The notes under the pieces were generated by a model, which saw only the letters and a program-made list of their open reading frames with translations, searched no databases and was not told the DNA's origin. A stretch of 64,000 nucleotides of DNA, taken from NCBI RefSeq assembly GCF_037038585.1, contig NW_027288732.1:2790001-2854000 (forward strand). The letters run 5' to 3'. A program made the translations under genes and the position numbers. Of this stretch, positions 46,845 to 59,100 are shown in pieces. Numbering within the stretch: position 1 is the stretch's first letter; each line of letters begins with the position of its first letter. The stretch is from Patagioenas fasciata. Taxonomy: Eukaryota > Chordata > Aves > Columbiformes > Columbidae.

Positions 46845-48339
46845 ACGGCCTACTTTCTCTGCAGTGGGCTCCAGTGTACATCATGACAGGCTAAGTTTGT
46901 TTTTCTTTCTCTACTTCCCTTTTCTACACATGATGTTATCTTCAAAGTTATGTCACTATTCATCCCATTAAGTATCCTCACATTTTGTGTGACTGAGGCA
47001 CTTTGTGTAAATGGGGAGTTTCTCATTGTATTTAAGTGAAATAAATGAACCTACAACAGCTTTTTTTGTTTGTTTTCAGTCCGAGATCCATCCTCAGCAT
47101 AGTTAGAACAAATGTGAAATGAAAACACCTTCCTGACTGTACCAGCTTTGGGAAGGCTGCTCTGTGCCTGGAGCAGTAAGAGCTCTTGAGGTCCTCAAGG
47201 GCCAGGGCTTTTCTGCTGGCCTGGGGAGAGGGGATGGCATGGAGGGGCTGCAGACCTCTCAGGATGTGCTGGAGAGGAGAGCAAATGACACAGGTGCCTC
47301 CTTTTCCTTTTGCCATGTGTGTTCGCCCACCTCTGGGGTGACTCCTCTCTGAGCTGCAGGAGCTGCTTTGCCCTTCAGAGTGGCAGAGGCTGTGGGGTGA
47401 CTGCCCAGAGCACCTGCAATGGGCACTGCTGTGGGACCAGCCCTGACTGGGCTTCGCTGGGGAGAGGGTGCTGGTGGTGGAGAGAGGGCAGGGGAGGTGG
47501 CAGAACCTTGAGAGAACTGGACTGGGCTGGAAAGTACCTGGGAGTGAAAAATATCAGCGTGTATCTCGTGGTGCATGACCATGCAGGGTGAAGACTCACA
47601 CCAGGGGTTGTGGTGGAGAGCCAGGGCTTCTGGAAGGGATCAAAGACATGCAGGTGCAGGAGAGAGGAGACTGCTCTATGCCCTTGGTGACATGGACAGA
47701 CCAGGAAGGTGGCCCAGGGCCTTCATCACCCCCCAGTCACTGGCCATCTCTCATGGGCCATTTCTAGCACTGGCCGCGCACCCCAGGTTTACGGGTAAGG
47801 TTCCCTGTGAGGCCATGTCCATCCTCCTGCTGGGCTCAGGGCCTGTCTCAGGGAATGGACAGCCCTGCCCAGACTCTCTCCTGGCCCAGACCCTGGCAGA
47901 CCCTGGAGCAGGGCTGCCTGTGACCCCACAGGTGACACGGCCTCTCCAGGAGCTTGGAGAGGCTGCCCAACAGGAAGGCCATGGGGTGACAAAGCACCAA
48001 GGACTGCTCTGGCTATCAAGTCAGGAGACCGTTCCCCACCCCGAATGCACCCTGTCCTGTGCTGAACCTGCACCATGGGGCTGTGGGACCACGTGTGGGG
48101 CAGCAGGGCTGGGCTGTCACAGCACAAGGTGCAGACAGGGGCCACAAAGCAGCTGCCAGGGGTGACAGCAAGGACAGTAAAGACAAGAGTACATGTACAT
48201 TGGCCTTACTGTGCAGGGATGGCTTCGGGAAAGGCAAAGCTCACCTGGAGTTGGCGACTGCAAGAAAAGTCAAGAGCAAACTAAGAGCTTCAACAGCTGT
48301 GTTAGAGACCACGGCTGAAGAAAGGGAAAACAGAGCTGC
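46845..48339. other. No gene seen
   Basis: The segment after the OR gene contains ordinary GC-rich sequence with overlapping chance frames on both strands. I see no known repeat boundary or exon; the inverted arm ends close to the OR stop codon. Confidence 0.4.
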
Positions 48340-49393
48340 TGCTGAGTGAAGAGGGAAATTTAGTAACAGCAGACACTGACACTGAGGGACTCAATGCCTT
48401 CTGTACCTGGGTCTTTACTGAAACCATCTCCCAGGCCTCTATGCTCAATGAAGGGCTTCAAGGAGGAGAGCAAGTCTTTGGAGGACCCTCAGGAAACCCC
48501 AGCAGGACAAACACCAGTGTCTGCCCCTGCAGGGGACTCACCTGGCAATGGCACAGGCTGGGGATGTCTGGTTGGGAGCAGCTCTGTGGGAAAGGTCTGC
48601 ATGGGTAGGGAGCTGGACAGGAGGCAGCGTGTGCCCTGGTGCAAGGGAGGCCAGGAGCACCCTGGGCTGTGCCACCAGGAGCACGGCCAGGAGGTGGAGG
48701 GAAGGGATTCTCTGGAATAGTCCATCCAGATCTCAGATCCCAATTCAGGAAAGATATTGGCAAGCTGGAGTGGGTTGAGCAGAGGGCCTCAGGACAGCCA
48801 GAAACTGGAGCACTTGGCCTGTGGGGAGAGGCTGAGGGAGCCGGGCTTGTCCAGCCCAGAGAAGGGAAGGCTGACAAGGACCTCATCAGAGCCTGTCAGT
48901 ACCAACAAGGAGATCATGGAGAACACACAGCCAAGCTCTTCACCATGGTGTGTGGCAGAAGAACAAAAGAGAATGGGTGGCAGGTGAAAGAGGAGAGGTT
49001 CAGCCAAGACATAAGGAAAAGCTTTTTCCCTAGGAGGTGAGTGTCAAATTCATTTTCATTCGGGGTCACATCAGCCTCACGGTTGCCTTCAAATGGCCGA
49101 ATGTGATTTTAGGACTGTATAAATTTAACTACGCCTACATTTATACATTTGGCCCTTTGAAGGCAACCGTGAGGCTGATGTGACCCCCGGTGAAAATGAA
49201 TTTGACACCCCTGCCCTGGGAGCTCAGCCAAGTGCTGTCGCAGGTCACCCAGAGAGGCTGAGCAGCCTCTGTCCTTGTGAGTTTTCAATCTTTGATTGAA
49301 TGAAGGCTTGAACACCTTGTTCTGACCCAGTTTCTGACAGGTTGGACTGCAGACTCCTGAGGTCCCTTCAACCTCAGTTCTCTTATGATCCCA
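48340..49393 (+). mobile_element. CR1 LINE fragment, interrupted by a hAT MITE
   Basis: Old plus-strand CR1: an ORF2 piece ('actcaatgccttctgtacctgg' region, 48,390), then the 3' UTR-proximal region (ctggagcacttggcctgtgggg..gctgagggagccgggcttgt, 48,805-48,850) and the 3' end near 49,393 (gaggtcccttcaacctcag). Its 3' part is split by the element at 49,036-49,213. Confidence 0.8.
49036..49213. mobile_element. hAT-type MITE, 178 bp, with 8-bp target duplication
   Basis: Long terminal inverted repeats of about 55 bp face each other; the right end finishes in the hAT-like TTTGACACCCCTG, whose complement CAGGGGTG is a typical hAT terminus. The flanks are CCCTAGGA (49,028-49,035) and CCCTGGGA (49,214-49,221), an 8-bp duplication with one mismatch. 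There is no room for a transposase. It sits inside CR1 and is therefore younger than it. Confidence 0.88.
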
Positions 49394-49702
49394 TTGTGAT
49401 GCTGGGCTCTGTTTCTAATGGGAGCAGAGGAGATGATTAAGGGGCATGAACGCACCTGTGCTGTAGGTAACCATCTAAACCAACATCTAAACCCAGCCAA
49501 CACCTCAGTGTGACTCGCTCTAAGCCAAGTGTGAGGAGTCCTGGGCAGGGAAGGTTTAGAGGGCATGAGGCGCTATGCAAGACACAAAATGATCTTGGTG
49601 TAATGCCTGCAGGTCCATCCGATGTCAGTTAATGTCAATGAAAGTTAAAATATGAACTGAAGACAAAGTTTCAAAGCCAAGGAAGGTTTCAACGTACTTT
49701 TC
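49394..49702. other. No gene seen
   Basis: Spacer after the CR1 end; no recognised feature. Confidence 0.4.
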
Positions 49703-49975
49703 CTTTTTTTTTAGGTCTTTGGGGGGTTATTTTCTTCAAAAAGGAAAGTGTTTTCCACAACTAGAAATGGATATAAGACACACATGTCCTCAGCTACATG
49801 GATAGCTTTTTACATATTGATTTTTCATATGGCACATATTACATTCTTACATATTAAACATTTATTTATTTTCTTTTTAAGTATTTTGGGGTATTTATTT
49901 CTTTGAAAAACTAAGAGTTTTGCAGAACTGGGCATGGATTTAGGACACAAATGTCTTCAGCTCCAGGGACACAAA
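49703..49975. repeat. Diverged tandem duplication, about 170-bp period
   Basis: 'ttaggtctttggggggttattttcttcaa...' at 49,711 and 'ttaagtattttggggtatttatttctttg...' at 49,877 continue in parallel through 'gaaatggatataagacacacatgtcctcagct' and 'gggcatggatttaggacacaaatgtcttcagct'. Two decayed copies of one unit in A/T-rich DNA. Confidence 0.7.
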
Positions 49976-50167
49976 CACCTGGTGCCAGTGTAGATGCCCT
50001 GGGAACCCTTGCCTAACTTCCACCTGCATTGCAAGGTGCTCTGGTCTCCCCAGGTCCTCTGTGATAGATGCCAATCCCAGGCCAGCACCTCAGGTACAGT
50101 GGGGCCCTAAAATGGCACTGGCTGTTCATGGTGACACAACTGATGACTGATGTCTGCCTGGAAAGGT

Positions 50168-50343
50168 GCACTGCTTTGTTGTTGTTTTTTGGTTTTGTGG
50201 GTTTTTTGTGTGGCTTTCTTTGTTTGTTTTTCTGTGTGTGTTTTTTGTGTTTGCTGTGGTTTTTTGGTTTCTTTGGTCTGTGTTTTTTTGGTGCGATTTC
50301 TTGTCTTGTTTTATTTTGTTTGTTTTTGTTTTTTTTTTTTACT
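50168..50343. repeat. G/T-rich low-complexity tract
   Basis: About 175 bp of (GTTTT)/(TTTTTG)n on the plus strand, nearly free of A and C. It yields a Phe/Cys/Val-rich open frame of no coding significance. Confidence 0.9.
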
Positions 50344-50989
50344 TCTTAAAACAAGCAAAGGAAAAAAGAAAAGCCACAAAAGTGAATTACCGGGAAGTGT
50401 ACTAAGGATAGGAGAAGATATACTGGTCTTCCCCTGTACTTCTATTACCAGTACTCTATTATTTCATCTCCCCCATCATTCGGGAGTTTCCACCTCTCCT
50501 GATTAAATGTCCCTGTCAAAGGACAACTTTCCAGCAGACTGTCTGGACATTTCCCTTCCCTGTGCTCTCAGGTTTCTCCTCCACTTGCTCTTTGGTCATT
50601 CAGTTCCTCTCAACTGTCTGGTTTCTGCTTCAAGCTTCAGGGAGTTACAAACTTGCCCCATTCTTCAGAGCTCTAATTCACATGGCAGTCAACACGTTCA
50701 TTTGGTTTATTTCTATCCTTTCCTATGTCTCCGTCTAAACGAGTTCTTGTGTGGATGTCCCTTGTGGATGGTGGACCTCATCAGATCCAGCTTACACACA
50801 CAGCTGAGGAAAGTGTTTTACTGTTTATTAAACTGTGCAGTGTTTGCACAGGAGAGCAGGTGGAGCTGGTGCACAGGAGCTGCAGCATCTCCTGCAGAGC
50901 TCAGTGGAGAAGTCTGATGTGAGGAAAAGTGATGCAGTCTCTGGTGGCCAATGAGAGAACCGGCAGACTGGGGGTGGGGGGTGAGGAGC
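50344..50989. other. No gene seen
   Basis: No recognisable gene. The stretch 50,820-50,990 may already belong to the degenerate module that follows. Confidence 0.35.
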
Positions 50990-51740
50990 GAGGTTGTCCA
51001 TACAGTGTCCAGCCTCCAGGGACTGTTCTCTTGCCTGTCCAGATGTCTTCAGGAGACCCTCTGGATCAATGTCCAGTGTAGAATGCTGCTGTCACTTCTA
51101 TACACTGAAAAATGACAGAAAATACCCTGGAAAGAAAAAACCCTCCTTTATGAAATCTTTGAAATCTTCATCAGCAAGTGTCCCATTGAAACCTCTCCAG
51201 TTAGTTCTACAAGTCTTGAAGATTGGAATGAAATTACTGAAAGAAACACAGCTCGTTAGGGCTTTCTGTGTTTCAATGAGCCCCACGGCGTATTTGGTGT
51301 TGAGTCCATGAACCTCAGATACCAAGCACAGACTGAAGAATCTGCTCAAGAAGTCCAAGTCAGAGAAAACTCCAAAGTACCTTGAAGCATTAATGGGCCC
51401 CACCGAGGGCTGTTACTGACAAAGCTTCCCCAGGGACTTGTTAGAGCAGATAATTGGAGGCTGTGATTGCATCAGGCAAAGGCAAAGTGCAGCAGTTCTG
51501 ATGCTGAGAAAACCCTTGGTTTGTTTGATGAAGGACAATGGCCAAGCCTTGAGCCCCTGCCCCTAGGAAGGGAGATCCTGTCCCTCACACGTGGCTCAGG
51601 GCTCTTCCTGGGGATGTGGGGAGCGCGATGCCCAGTGCAGGGCAATGGTGTGACACTCTCTGGGGGTGCAAGGAGTCGATGGAGTGCCACGGCCAAGAAG
51701 AGAGTGGACAATCTCCTCACACACACGGTGTGAACTGTCG
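50990..51740 (+). repeat. Degenerate copy of the OR-arm upstream module
   Basis: Shares a run of landmarks with the right arm at 58,195-58,580: 'tttggtgttgagtccatga' (51,293; 58,216), 'agttctgatgctgag..aaacc(c/t)(t/g)ggtt' (51,493; 58,406), 'gggctcttcctgg' (51,598; 58,504). A further copy occurs at 61,640-62,200. No OR coding region accompanies it. Confidence 0.65.
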
Positions 51741-51744
51741 TCGT

Positions 51745-51828
51745 TGTCCTGCGCAGGGACGGAGTTGGACTCTATGATCCTGTGGGTCCCTTCCTACTGA
51801 AGACATTCTATGATTCTATGAAATACTA
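51745..51828 (+). mobile_element. CR1 3'-end fragment
   Basis: 'ggagttggactctatgatcctgtgggtcccttcctac' followed by 'attctatgattctatga' is the terminal part of a CR1 element. Confidence 0.85.
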
Positions 51829-51834
51829 GGTCAA

Positions 51835-52200
51835 AAGTTCTTGTTTTCATTGTACACATGAGATGTAAGCACACACGGCTCAGGGCTCTTCCTGGGACCC
51901 TGGGAGTGCAAGGCTGAGGGAAGGACAACACTGGTACAACAACTTCCAGCTTCCCCATGGGGCTGCAAGGAGGCAGAGAGGCCCCAGTGCCATGAGGACA
52001 ACATGGCTTCTCCTGGGCCTTTGTGACAGAGACAACTGCCATGGCCAAGGGGACAGAGACCTGGGTTCTTTGAGTGCCTTCCAGCCTTGTCAGCCTTGAG
52101 AACCCAGCTCCAAGCCCTCTTCCTGGGTAGGACCTGTGGGCATGTTGACAGAGGTTCTTTCCCAGCCATGTCCCTGCTGCTGGCCTGTCCCCTCCAGACA
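51835..52200 (+). repeat. Second degenerate piece of the OR-arm module
   Basis: 'cacacggctcagggctcttcctgg' to 'gccatggccaaggggacagagacc' parallels 58,495-58,680 (…cccagggcccttcctgg to 'gccatagccaaggggagaagg'). It follows directly on the CR1 end, so the CR1 piece splits or separates two module copies. Confidence 0.6.
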
Positions 52201-52482
52201 CAGAACTGACCCTACTGTCCCCTTCACAGCCGTACCCTTCCAACTCAGTTAAGAGTTCCTGAGACACAAGTGACCTCATAATACCATACCCACCCATCAC
52301 CCTCCTCATAATCCAGGCATAACACAGGACCTGACCGGATTAAACAAATATATTTCCTTCTAACTATTTGAGTGGAGAAAATTCTCTTCAGTAACTACTG
52401 TTTTTATGTTGATACCATCTCCTCCTCTGCCTTTTTTTTTTCTTTTTTCATCTTCAAAAATTTGTCCAGGGGAAAGATTCAT

Positions 52483-53240
52483 TGAATCATAGAGTAGGTC
52501 AGATTTGAAGAGATCCCTGAACATCTTCTTGTTTCACTCTCTTTCTCAAAGCATGGTGACCAACTGAGGTTGTTCAAGGTCTCCACTCAGTTTTGTGTCA
52601 TCTCCATCACATCATAGAAAGGAGAATAAAGATTTTCAGCAGTTTCGGCCCAAATGCTGGTCACTGAGGGATGACACAAGTAACTGCGCAGAGGACACTG
52701 CATCACAGATTATATTTGGGCTTGATATTTCAGTGAACTTCCCACCAAGCATCCAGTTCTTCAGCCCAGACAGCACCAATTTGGCTATAAGGACACCATG
52801 GGGGACCATGTCCAAGACCTGGCACAAATTCATACACATAACATGTCTTTCTTTCCCCTGCCCATTTTGGTACACAAGTCCCTTTCTTGTCCTTCAAGTG
52901 CCTGCAGATGGTTGCAGGAGGACTTGTCCCATCACCTTCCCAGGGACAGAGGCAGGCTGACCAGCCTGTGATTCTTCCAATTCTCCTTCCTGCCTTTCTT
53001 GAAGATGGGTTTGACAGATGCCAGATCCTCCTCAGCTGCACTGTCATTTTGAAAGTGCAATCCAGAATCACAGGCCAGGGTGGCGTAACAGACAGGAGCA
53101 CTTGCAATGAGCCTGTCCAGGGCAGTTGAGATGAATCTCACAGGGTCAGTGGGGTTTGTTCCCAGAGTCACACACAGAAATGTCAGGGTTCTGTCAGCGT
53201 CCACAACTGAGTTGGCTTTGTGGACTCTCACGTGAGGTAG
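52483..53240 (-). mobile_element. Old CR1 LINE fragment, RT region, minus strand
   Basis: On the minus strand the 3' end reads 'ctatgattcaatg' near 52,483 and the RT is recognisable though frame-shifted (DMVPHGVLIAKLVLSGLKNW near 52,780; RLVSLPLSLGR near 52,950). Confidence 0.75.
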
Positions 53241-53243
53241 AAT

Positions 53244-53945
53244 CATGGAATCATAGAATACTTCGACTGGAAGAGACCCTTGGGATCATTGAGTCCATCG
53301 ATAAGCCAGCTCTCACACTAAACCATGTCCCTAAGAACCTCATTTAAATGTCTTTTACACCCCTCTAGGGTGGGTGACTCCTGCACTGCCCTGGGCAGTC
53401 TGTTCTGCCACCAGACAACCCTGTCCGGCAAGAATTTTTTCCTAGTATCCAATCTAAACCTCCCCTGGTGCAAATTGCAGCCATTTCCTCTTGCCCGGTC
53501 ACTTGCTACTTGGGAGAAGAGACCAACACCCTCCATGCTCCAACCTCCTTTCAGGCAGTTGCAGAGAATGAGAAGGTCTCCCCTCAGCCTCCTGTTCTCC
53601 AGGCTGAACAGCCCCAGCTCCCTCAAATGCTCCTCATCACACTTGTGCTCCAGCCCCTCAGCAGCTTCGTCACCTCCTCTACGCTCTCTCTAGTGCCTCG
53701 ATGTCCTTCTTATGGGGAGGGGCCCAAAACTGAACACAGGATTCAAGCTGCAGCCTCACTAGCACTCAGAACACAATCACTGAGGCACAATCACTTCTCT
53801 AGTCCTGCTGGCCACCCTATTCCTTTTACAAGCCAGGATGCTGGTGGCCTTTTTGGCCACCTGGGAACATTCTGGCTTATGTTCAGCAACTGTCAGTCAA
53901 CACCCACAGATCCCTTTCCTCCAGGCACTTCCCAGCCACTCATAC
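53244..53945 (-). mobile_element. CR1 LINE 3' region, minus strand
   Basis: A well-preserved CR1 3' portion in reverse: 'aatcatggaatcatagaat' at the 3' end (53,244), then 'accatgtccctaagaacctc', 'aggtctcccctcagcctcctg', 'ggggcccaaaactgaacacagg' and 'ctggtggcctttttggccacctggg' up to about 53,945. It is non-coding 3' sequence. Confidence 0.93.
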
Positions 53946-55070
53946 CTTATCTGTACAATGGAAACATTGACTTCTGACCTACTCATTCAGTGTCCTTGTG
54001 TTGAGAGATGAACAACCTCTCTCAGGTGGAGAGAAGAGCCAGTGAAGGAAATGGTGGTTTTGAGGGGCTGGTCTGTGATGACTGTCCTGGGGCAACTTCC
54101 CCAGTTTGTCCCATGAACATGGCCACACACCAGACCCTGCTCTGCTGGTCCTTCAGGGCTCTCCCAGGAGGCCTGGCTGGGAGAGGACACTGCTGTGTGC
54201 CAGCCCTGCACACTCACACACTTCAGCTGTTCACTGGTGTTTTCTTCTCTGGGGCATTTCCCAGTTCACCCCTCCCACCCCTTCCTGAATCATGCCCCCC
54301 CGCCCTCTTGCCGGTTGAGCCCAGCAGAGCAGCCATGCTGGAACTGGTGCCACAGCAGTGGGGACCAGTGAGAATGAAGGACACCGAGAATGTTCATCCA
54401 GTCAGCATGCTGAGCAGATCTCCAGCCCAGGCAGCTGGAAGACCCAGGTCCAGACTTGCTCCCCAGGACAGCATGAGACATTTGGCCTCGGAGATCTTCA
54501 GGAAGGTCCTGTTGCCACAGTGCCAGGGCCACCTGCCCTAAGCTGCCACCTGCAGCAAAGGGTTTCTCTTTCCACGTCTTTTCTGCACACATTCTGTGCC
54601 ACACGCTTCTCGTGGAACATCCCATCTCACCACAGAGCCCTTTGCCAAGAGAGCTGAGCTATGCTGACCTGTCTGGTTGTTCCTGCACCCTCTTTCCATG
54701 CTCCACATAGCCCCAACCTGACAGTGCTGCACTGCAGAGCAAGTGGGCTGTGGTGGCCAGGGCCATGGGGTGAGTCCGCAGATTCATGTTGGTCAGGATG
54801 GGAGGAAGACCCAGCTCAGGGTGGCTCCTACTCACTCCCCTCAGCACAGAGACATGGCTTATGCAGCTCCAGAGATCTCAGAGAGAGGATTCTGGGCAAA
54901 CAAGTCACTGTGGGGTCCTTTATTTCATTTTATACACATAGAGAGAATGGGTCCTTATTTACACAAAGACAACGAGACACACCAGACAGGTAGACATGGA
55001 CACAGCCTTAAGATGACAAATAATTTTTCTTGTGGATAGCATTAATACAACCAAGAAAAGCAAACACCAA
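53946..55070. other. No gene seen
   Basis: Spacer sequence without recognisable exons or repeats. Frames up to 177 codons here have no domain and overlap frames on the other strand. Confidence 0.4.
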
Positions 55071-55073
55071 AGA

Positions 55074-55125
55074 TAACAAACAAACAAAGAAACAAACAAA
55101 ACCAAACAAACAACCAACCACCTAC
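55074..55125. repeat. (AAAC)n simple repeat
   Basis: Imperfect AAAC/AACC tandem run just beyond the 3' end of the minus-strand OR gene. Confidence 0.9.
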
Positions 55126-55181
55126 AGAACTCAGGTTGAACAAGTAATACATTATTGCAAGTGACATGCAGAAGAAGGAGG

Positions 55182-56123
55182 TCAGTTCATTAGTGCTTTT
55201 GAAAAGCAAAAAGTCAATAGTTTCCTTATAGACTCCCTGAGTTCCTTATTCCTCATGATGTAGATGAGGGGGTTCACAGTTGGAGCCACCAGTGAGTACA
55301 AAACAGAAACCACCAGATCCTGGGATGGGGAGGAGGTGGAGGGGGGCTTCAGGTAGGCAAACATACCAGTGCTGACAAACAGGGAGAGCACAGCCAGGTG
55401 AGGGAGGCAGGTGGAAAAGGCTTTGTGCCGTCCCTGCTCAGAGGGGATCCTCAGCACGGCCCTGAAGATCTGCACATAGGACACGATGATGAACACAACA
55501 CACCCAAATCCTAAACAGACACTAACCACAACAAGCCCAGCTTCCCTGAAGTAGGTGCTGGAGCATGAGAGCTTGAGGATCTGGGGGATTTCACAGAAGA
55601 ACTGGTCCACAGCATTGCCCTTGCACAGGGGCAGTGAAAATGTATTGGCCGTATGCAGCAGAGCACTGAGAAACCCAGTGGCCCAGGCAGCTGCTGCCAT
55701 GTGGACACAAGCTCTGCTGCCCAGGAGGGTCCCGTAGTGCAGGGGTTTGCAGATGGCAACGTAGCGGTCGTAGGACATGATGGTGAGAAGATAATACTCT
55801 GCACCAAACAAAAAAAAGACAAAGAAGACCTGGGCAGCACATCCTGCATAGGAAATGGCCCTGTTGTCCCAGAGGGAATTTGCCATGGATTTGGGGACAA
55901 TGGTGGAAATGCAGCCCAGGTCCAGGAGAGAGAGGTTGAGCAGGAAGAAGTATAAGGGGGTGTGGAGGTGCTGGTCCCAGGCTACGGTCGTGATGATGCG
56001 GCCGTTGCCCAGGAGGGCAGCCAGGTAGATGCCCAGGAAGAGCCAGAAGTGCAAGAGCTGCAGCTCCCGTGTGTCTGTGAACGGCAGGAGCAGGAACTGG
56101 GTGATGGAGCTGCTGTTGGACAT
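55182..56123 (-). CDS. Olfactory receptor, OR14-like, intact (inverted sister)
   Basis: A single-exon receptor of 313 residues on the minus strand, clearly paralogous to the one at 45,912-46,844: identical first 31 residues, same MSYDRYVAICKPLHY, CEIPQILKLSC and IFRAVLRIPSEQGRHKAFST. Differences cluster in TM3, TM5 and the C-terminal tail (SIRKLLTFCFSKALMN), and the TM2 motif is LHTPLYFFL rather than LHTPMYFFL. NPLIYIMRN closes TM7. An acceptor-like 'tttccttttttag' lies about 30 bases upstream of the ATG, as expected for OR genes with a separate 5' UTR exon. No disruption is seen. Confidence 0.93.
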   Translation of the reverse strand: MSNSSSITQFLLLPFTDTRELQLLHFWLFLGIYLAALLGNGRIITTVAWDQHLHTPLYFFLLNLSLLDLGCISTIVPKSMANSLWDNRAISYAGCAAQVFFVFFLFGAEYYLLTIMSYDRYVAICKPLHYGTLLGSRACVHMAAAAWATGFLSALLHTANTFSLPLCKGNAVDQFFCEIPQILKLSCSSTYFREAGLVVVSVCLGFGCVVFIIVSYVQIFRAVLRIPSEQGRHKAFSTCLPHLAVLSLFVSTGMFAYLKPPSTSSPSQDLVVSVLYSLVAPTVNPLIYIMRNKELRESIRKLLTFCFSKALMN

Positions 56124-59100
56124 TTGTTGTTTCTTGCCATGGGGTCTCTTTTCTAAAAAGGAAATGACAACCTAAAGTCAGCACACACTCCTCTGAGAAA
56201 GCTACTTCATTTTTCAGATAAATAACCCCAACTGAAATGCATTTCCATATTCTGGTCTGTGCTGGCTGAGTGTGCTGTGAGCAGCAGGACCTCTGCCCGT
56301 CTGGGGCCAAGCATCCAGCTTTGCTCTTCTGCAGTGGGGCCATGGGAGCTGGTTTGTGAGAGCTCTGGTGTTCACAAGCAGTGTCAGATTTTATGCACCA
56401 TTAATGGAAAAGTTCAATATCAGTATTCATGACACATAAGAGCGTGGGCTGCAGAGCAGAGGCTTAGCATGTCATTATTATGATTTTGTCTGTTTTTAAT
56501 TTTCCATCATCACATCTCATGAGTGGATTTTGGTAGGGGTTGAATTCCTCAAAGATAGGACTGAAAATGTGAAGAGTCTTGAGACAGGGAAGGCAAAAGT
56601 GCTCATCTCTCTGTGGCTCACTGCAGAGTTAGGAGAGCAGCTTTTACCCGTTTGCCCTGTGCTTTCACTTGTGCTGCCTTGAAAACAAATTTCATACACA
56701 AAACCGGACTCATACTGGAGCAGGGGAGCCCTGTTTGAAAGGGCAGATCTGCAAACTCTTCTCTGCCCCAGCCCAGAGGTGGAGATGTGATGGGGACAGC
56801 AGGACACGACCCCTCACCAAGAGAAGCAAAAGACTCTGAGAGGAGAGTGTGGACCCCAAGGAAAGGCTCAGCACTCCTGGGATCCTACAGCAGAGCTGGG
56901 CCTTTCTGGGGCAGCTTGTGAGCCCAGCAGGACAGGCAGAGCAGAGCCAGGGCTGCTGAAGATGGGATGTGCTCAAGGGACAGTCAGGTCATTGCCCAGC
57001 AGACAACACCCAGCACCATCTGCAGAGAAGGACCAAAAGAGCTGCTGAGCACCCCCTGCTCTGCTGCCTGGAGCTGTCCCTGCCTGCAGCTGTGTCTGTG
57101 TTCCCAGGTCTCCTCCTGTCAGTGTCACAGACCCCATCCCACCCGCTGTGTGCTCAGCTCTGCCCTGCAGACCCCTCCCAGCAGCCAGTACTGCCCAGCG
57201 GCAGCTCTGTGTGGGTGGTTCTGATGGGAACAGCAGATTAACAATAATGAGCCAGGAAAAGTGATCCTGATGCTGTCTGTAAGCCAGGGTGTGTCCATTT
57301 CTGATACTCACAGGTTTATTCACCTCTAAGAGTAACAGATTAGGAATTTCAGTGCCTCCTGCTGAACTGAGACATTAGTTTCTGTGTCCCTTTGGTAACA
57401 TAGACAACCCAGAGTATGAGACCGATAGAACAGGATCCTTCCCTTTCACAGAGCCCCTGTCTTGTTGTGCTTCATTAAAAGCCTCCTGGGCGTGTCCTAA
57501 AGCGATCTGGAGCTGAGAGCAGCCCAGACCCAGGCAGCACCCTCTCCATAGCAGGACCCTGTCCAACAAGAGGTTGTTCCTTCCACCCACAGCTTCTCCC
57601 CACAGCACCGTGGGGATCTCCCCGGGCAGGCTGAGCGCTGACCCTGGCAGGCGGCAGAGTCCCTGCCCTGGCACAGCCCTGGGGTGCAGGGACCCTGCAC
57701 TGCAGGACAGCCCTGGACACCCTTGAGTGCTCACCCGGCTTCACACACCTGCAACTAATCCAGGAGAAAGGAGCTGTCTTGTCCTGGGTCTGTGACGGTG
57801 TAGAAGGAATCTCCCTCTAGAAGGAGCCCATATTCTTCCACAATGAAGAAACTGACAGTGCCATGCTGCCAGATCCTATCTACTGCAGGATGTGCCAACT
57901 TCAGGAGATCCCTCCAGGAACTGCACCTTCATTGTCCTATAGTCACAGACTTACCATGTTAGAACTGTGAAGATTTTTCTCTCATTGAGTGCTCAGCAAC
58001 GAACCACATTGCCTTTCCACTCTCTGTGCCTGGCTCCTGTGCCCTCGGTGCTGCAGGCAGAGTCCTCAGCCCTGCTGCGTGTGCAGAGGAGCTGCTCCTG
58101 GGCAGAGCTGTCTCTCTGCAGCGCTGCCGCTTGCCAGGAGCTCCCTCTGTCCCAGGAGCCCAGCCCAGCTCAGCAGCACAGGAGCAGCCCAAGGCACTTT
58201 AATGACCCCTCTGGTGGGTTTGGTGCTGAGTCCATGGACATCAGACCCTGGAGAAACTTGAAGAAGTCAAACTCACATCTAAACTTCAAAGTTTCTTGTA
58301 ATGTTAATGAATCCCACTGAGGGACACAACTGAGAAACCATCCCCAGGATCAGTTTGGACAGAAAACTTGCAGCAGAACAAAGGGTAAGCAAGTGAAAGG
58401 TGGCTCTGATGCTGAGTAAACCTGGTTGTCTTTCATTAACCAAAGGTCAAGCCCAGACCCCCAGCCCTCGGAAGTCAGATCCTGTCCCTCCCACGTTGCC
58501 CAGGGCCCTTCCTGGACAGTGTGATGTGGGGCTGTGCAAGGCCAAGGGCAGGACTATGGTCCCACACCTGCCAGGTTCCTGGCTGGGGACAAGGAGGCCA
58601 TGAGGCCCCTGTGCTGGAAGGACAAGGTGTCTCCTCACAGGCATCAGAGGTGCAGACAACAGCCATAGCCAAGGGGAGAAGGAGCTCATGTCTGGTGGGG
58701 GCTTTCAGACTCTTTACATCCCTTGATCATCTCCACCACAGCCTGTCCTGTGCTGTGGCATCCCCTGCACCTCTTTCCCTGCAGGCTGCAGACATCCCCC
58801 CTGCTGCCCCACCTTGCTCTTGTCTGAGCATCTTCCTTCCTTTGCTGAGATCTCTTCATCCTCCCCAGCTGTTCCTTGGAGCACAAAGCCTTGGGCTGAT
58901 GCAGACTCCCTCTGCTGACCTGCTCCACCACAGCACTGCCCTTCCAGTCACATTCCTTTCTGCTCATGTCCAGCCTGGACCTCCCCAGCTGCTCTTTGTG
59001 CCATTATTTCTTTCTCAAGCTCTTTCCCACTATGAAGAAACCTCCACCATCTCTGAAACCACCCTTCAGCACTCTCAGGCTACTCCTGCACTGCTGCAGC

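Noticed and set aside
50150..50506. 118-codon Phe/Cys/Val-rich frame
   Set aside because: Translation of a G/T low-complexity tract.
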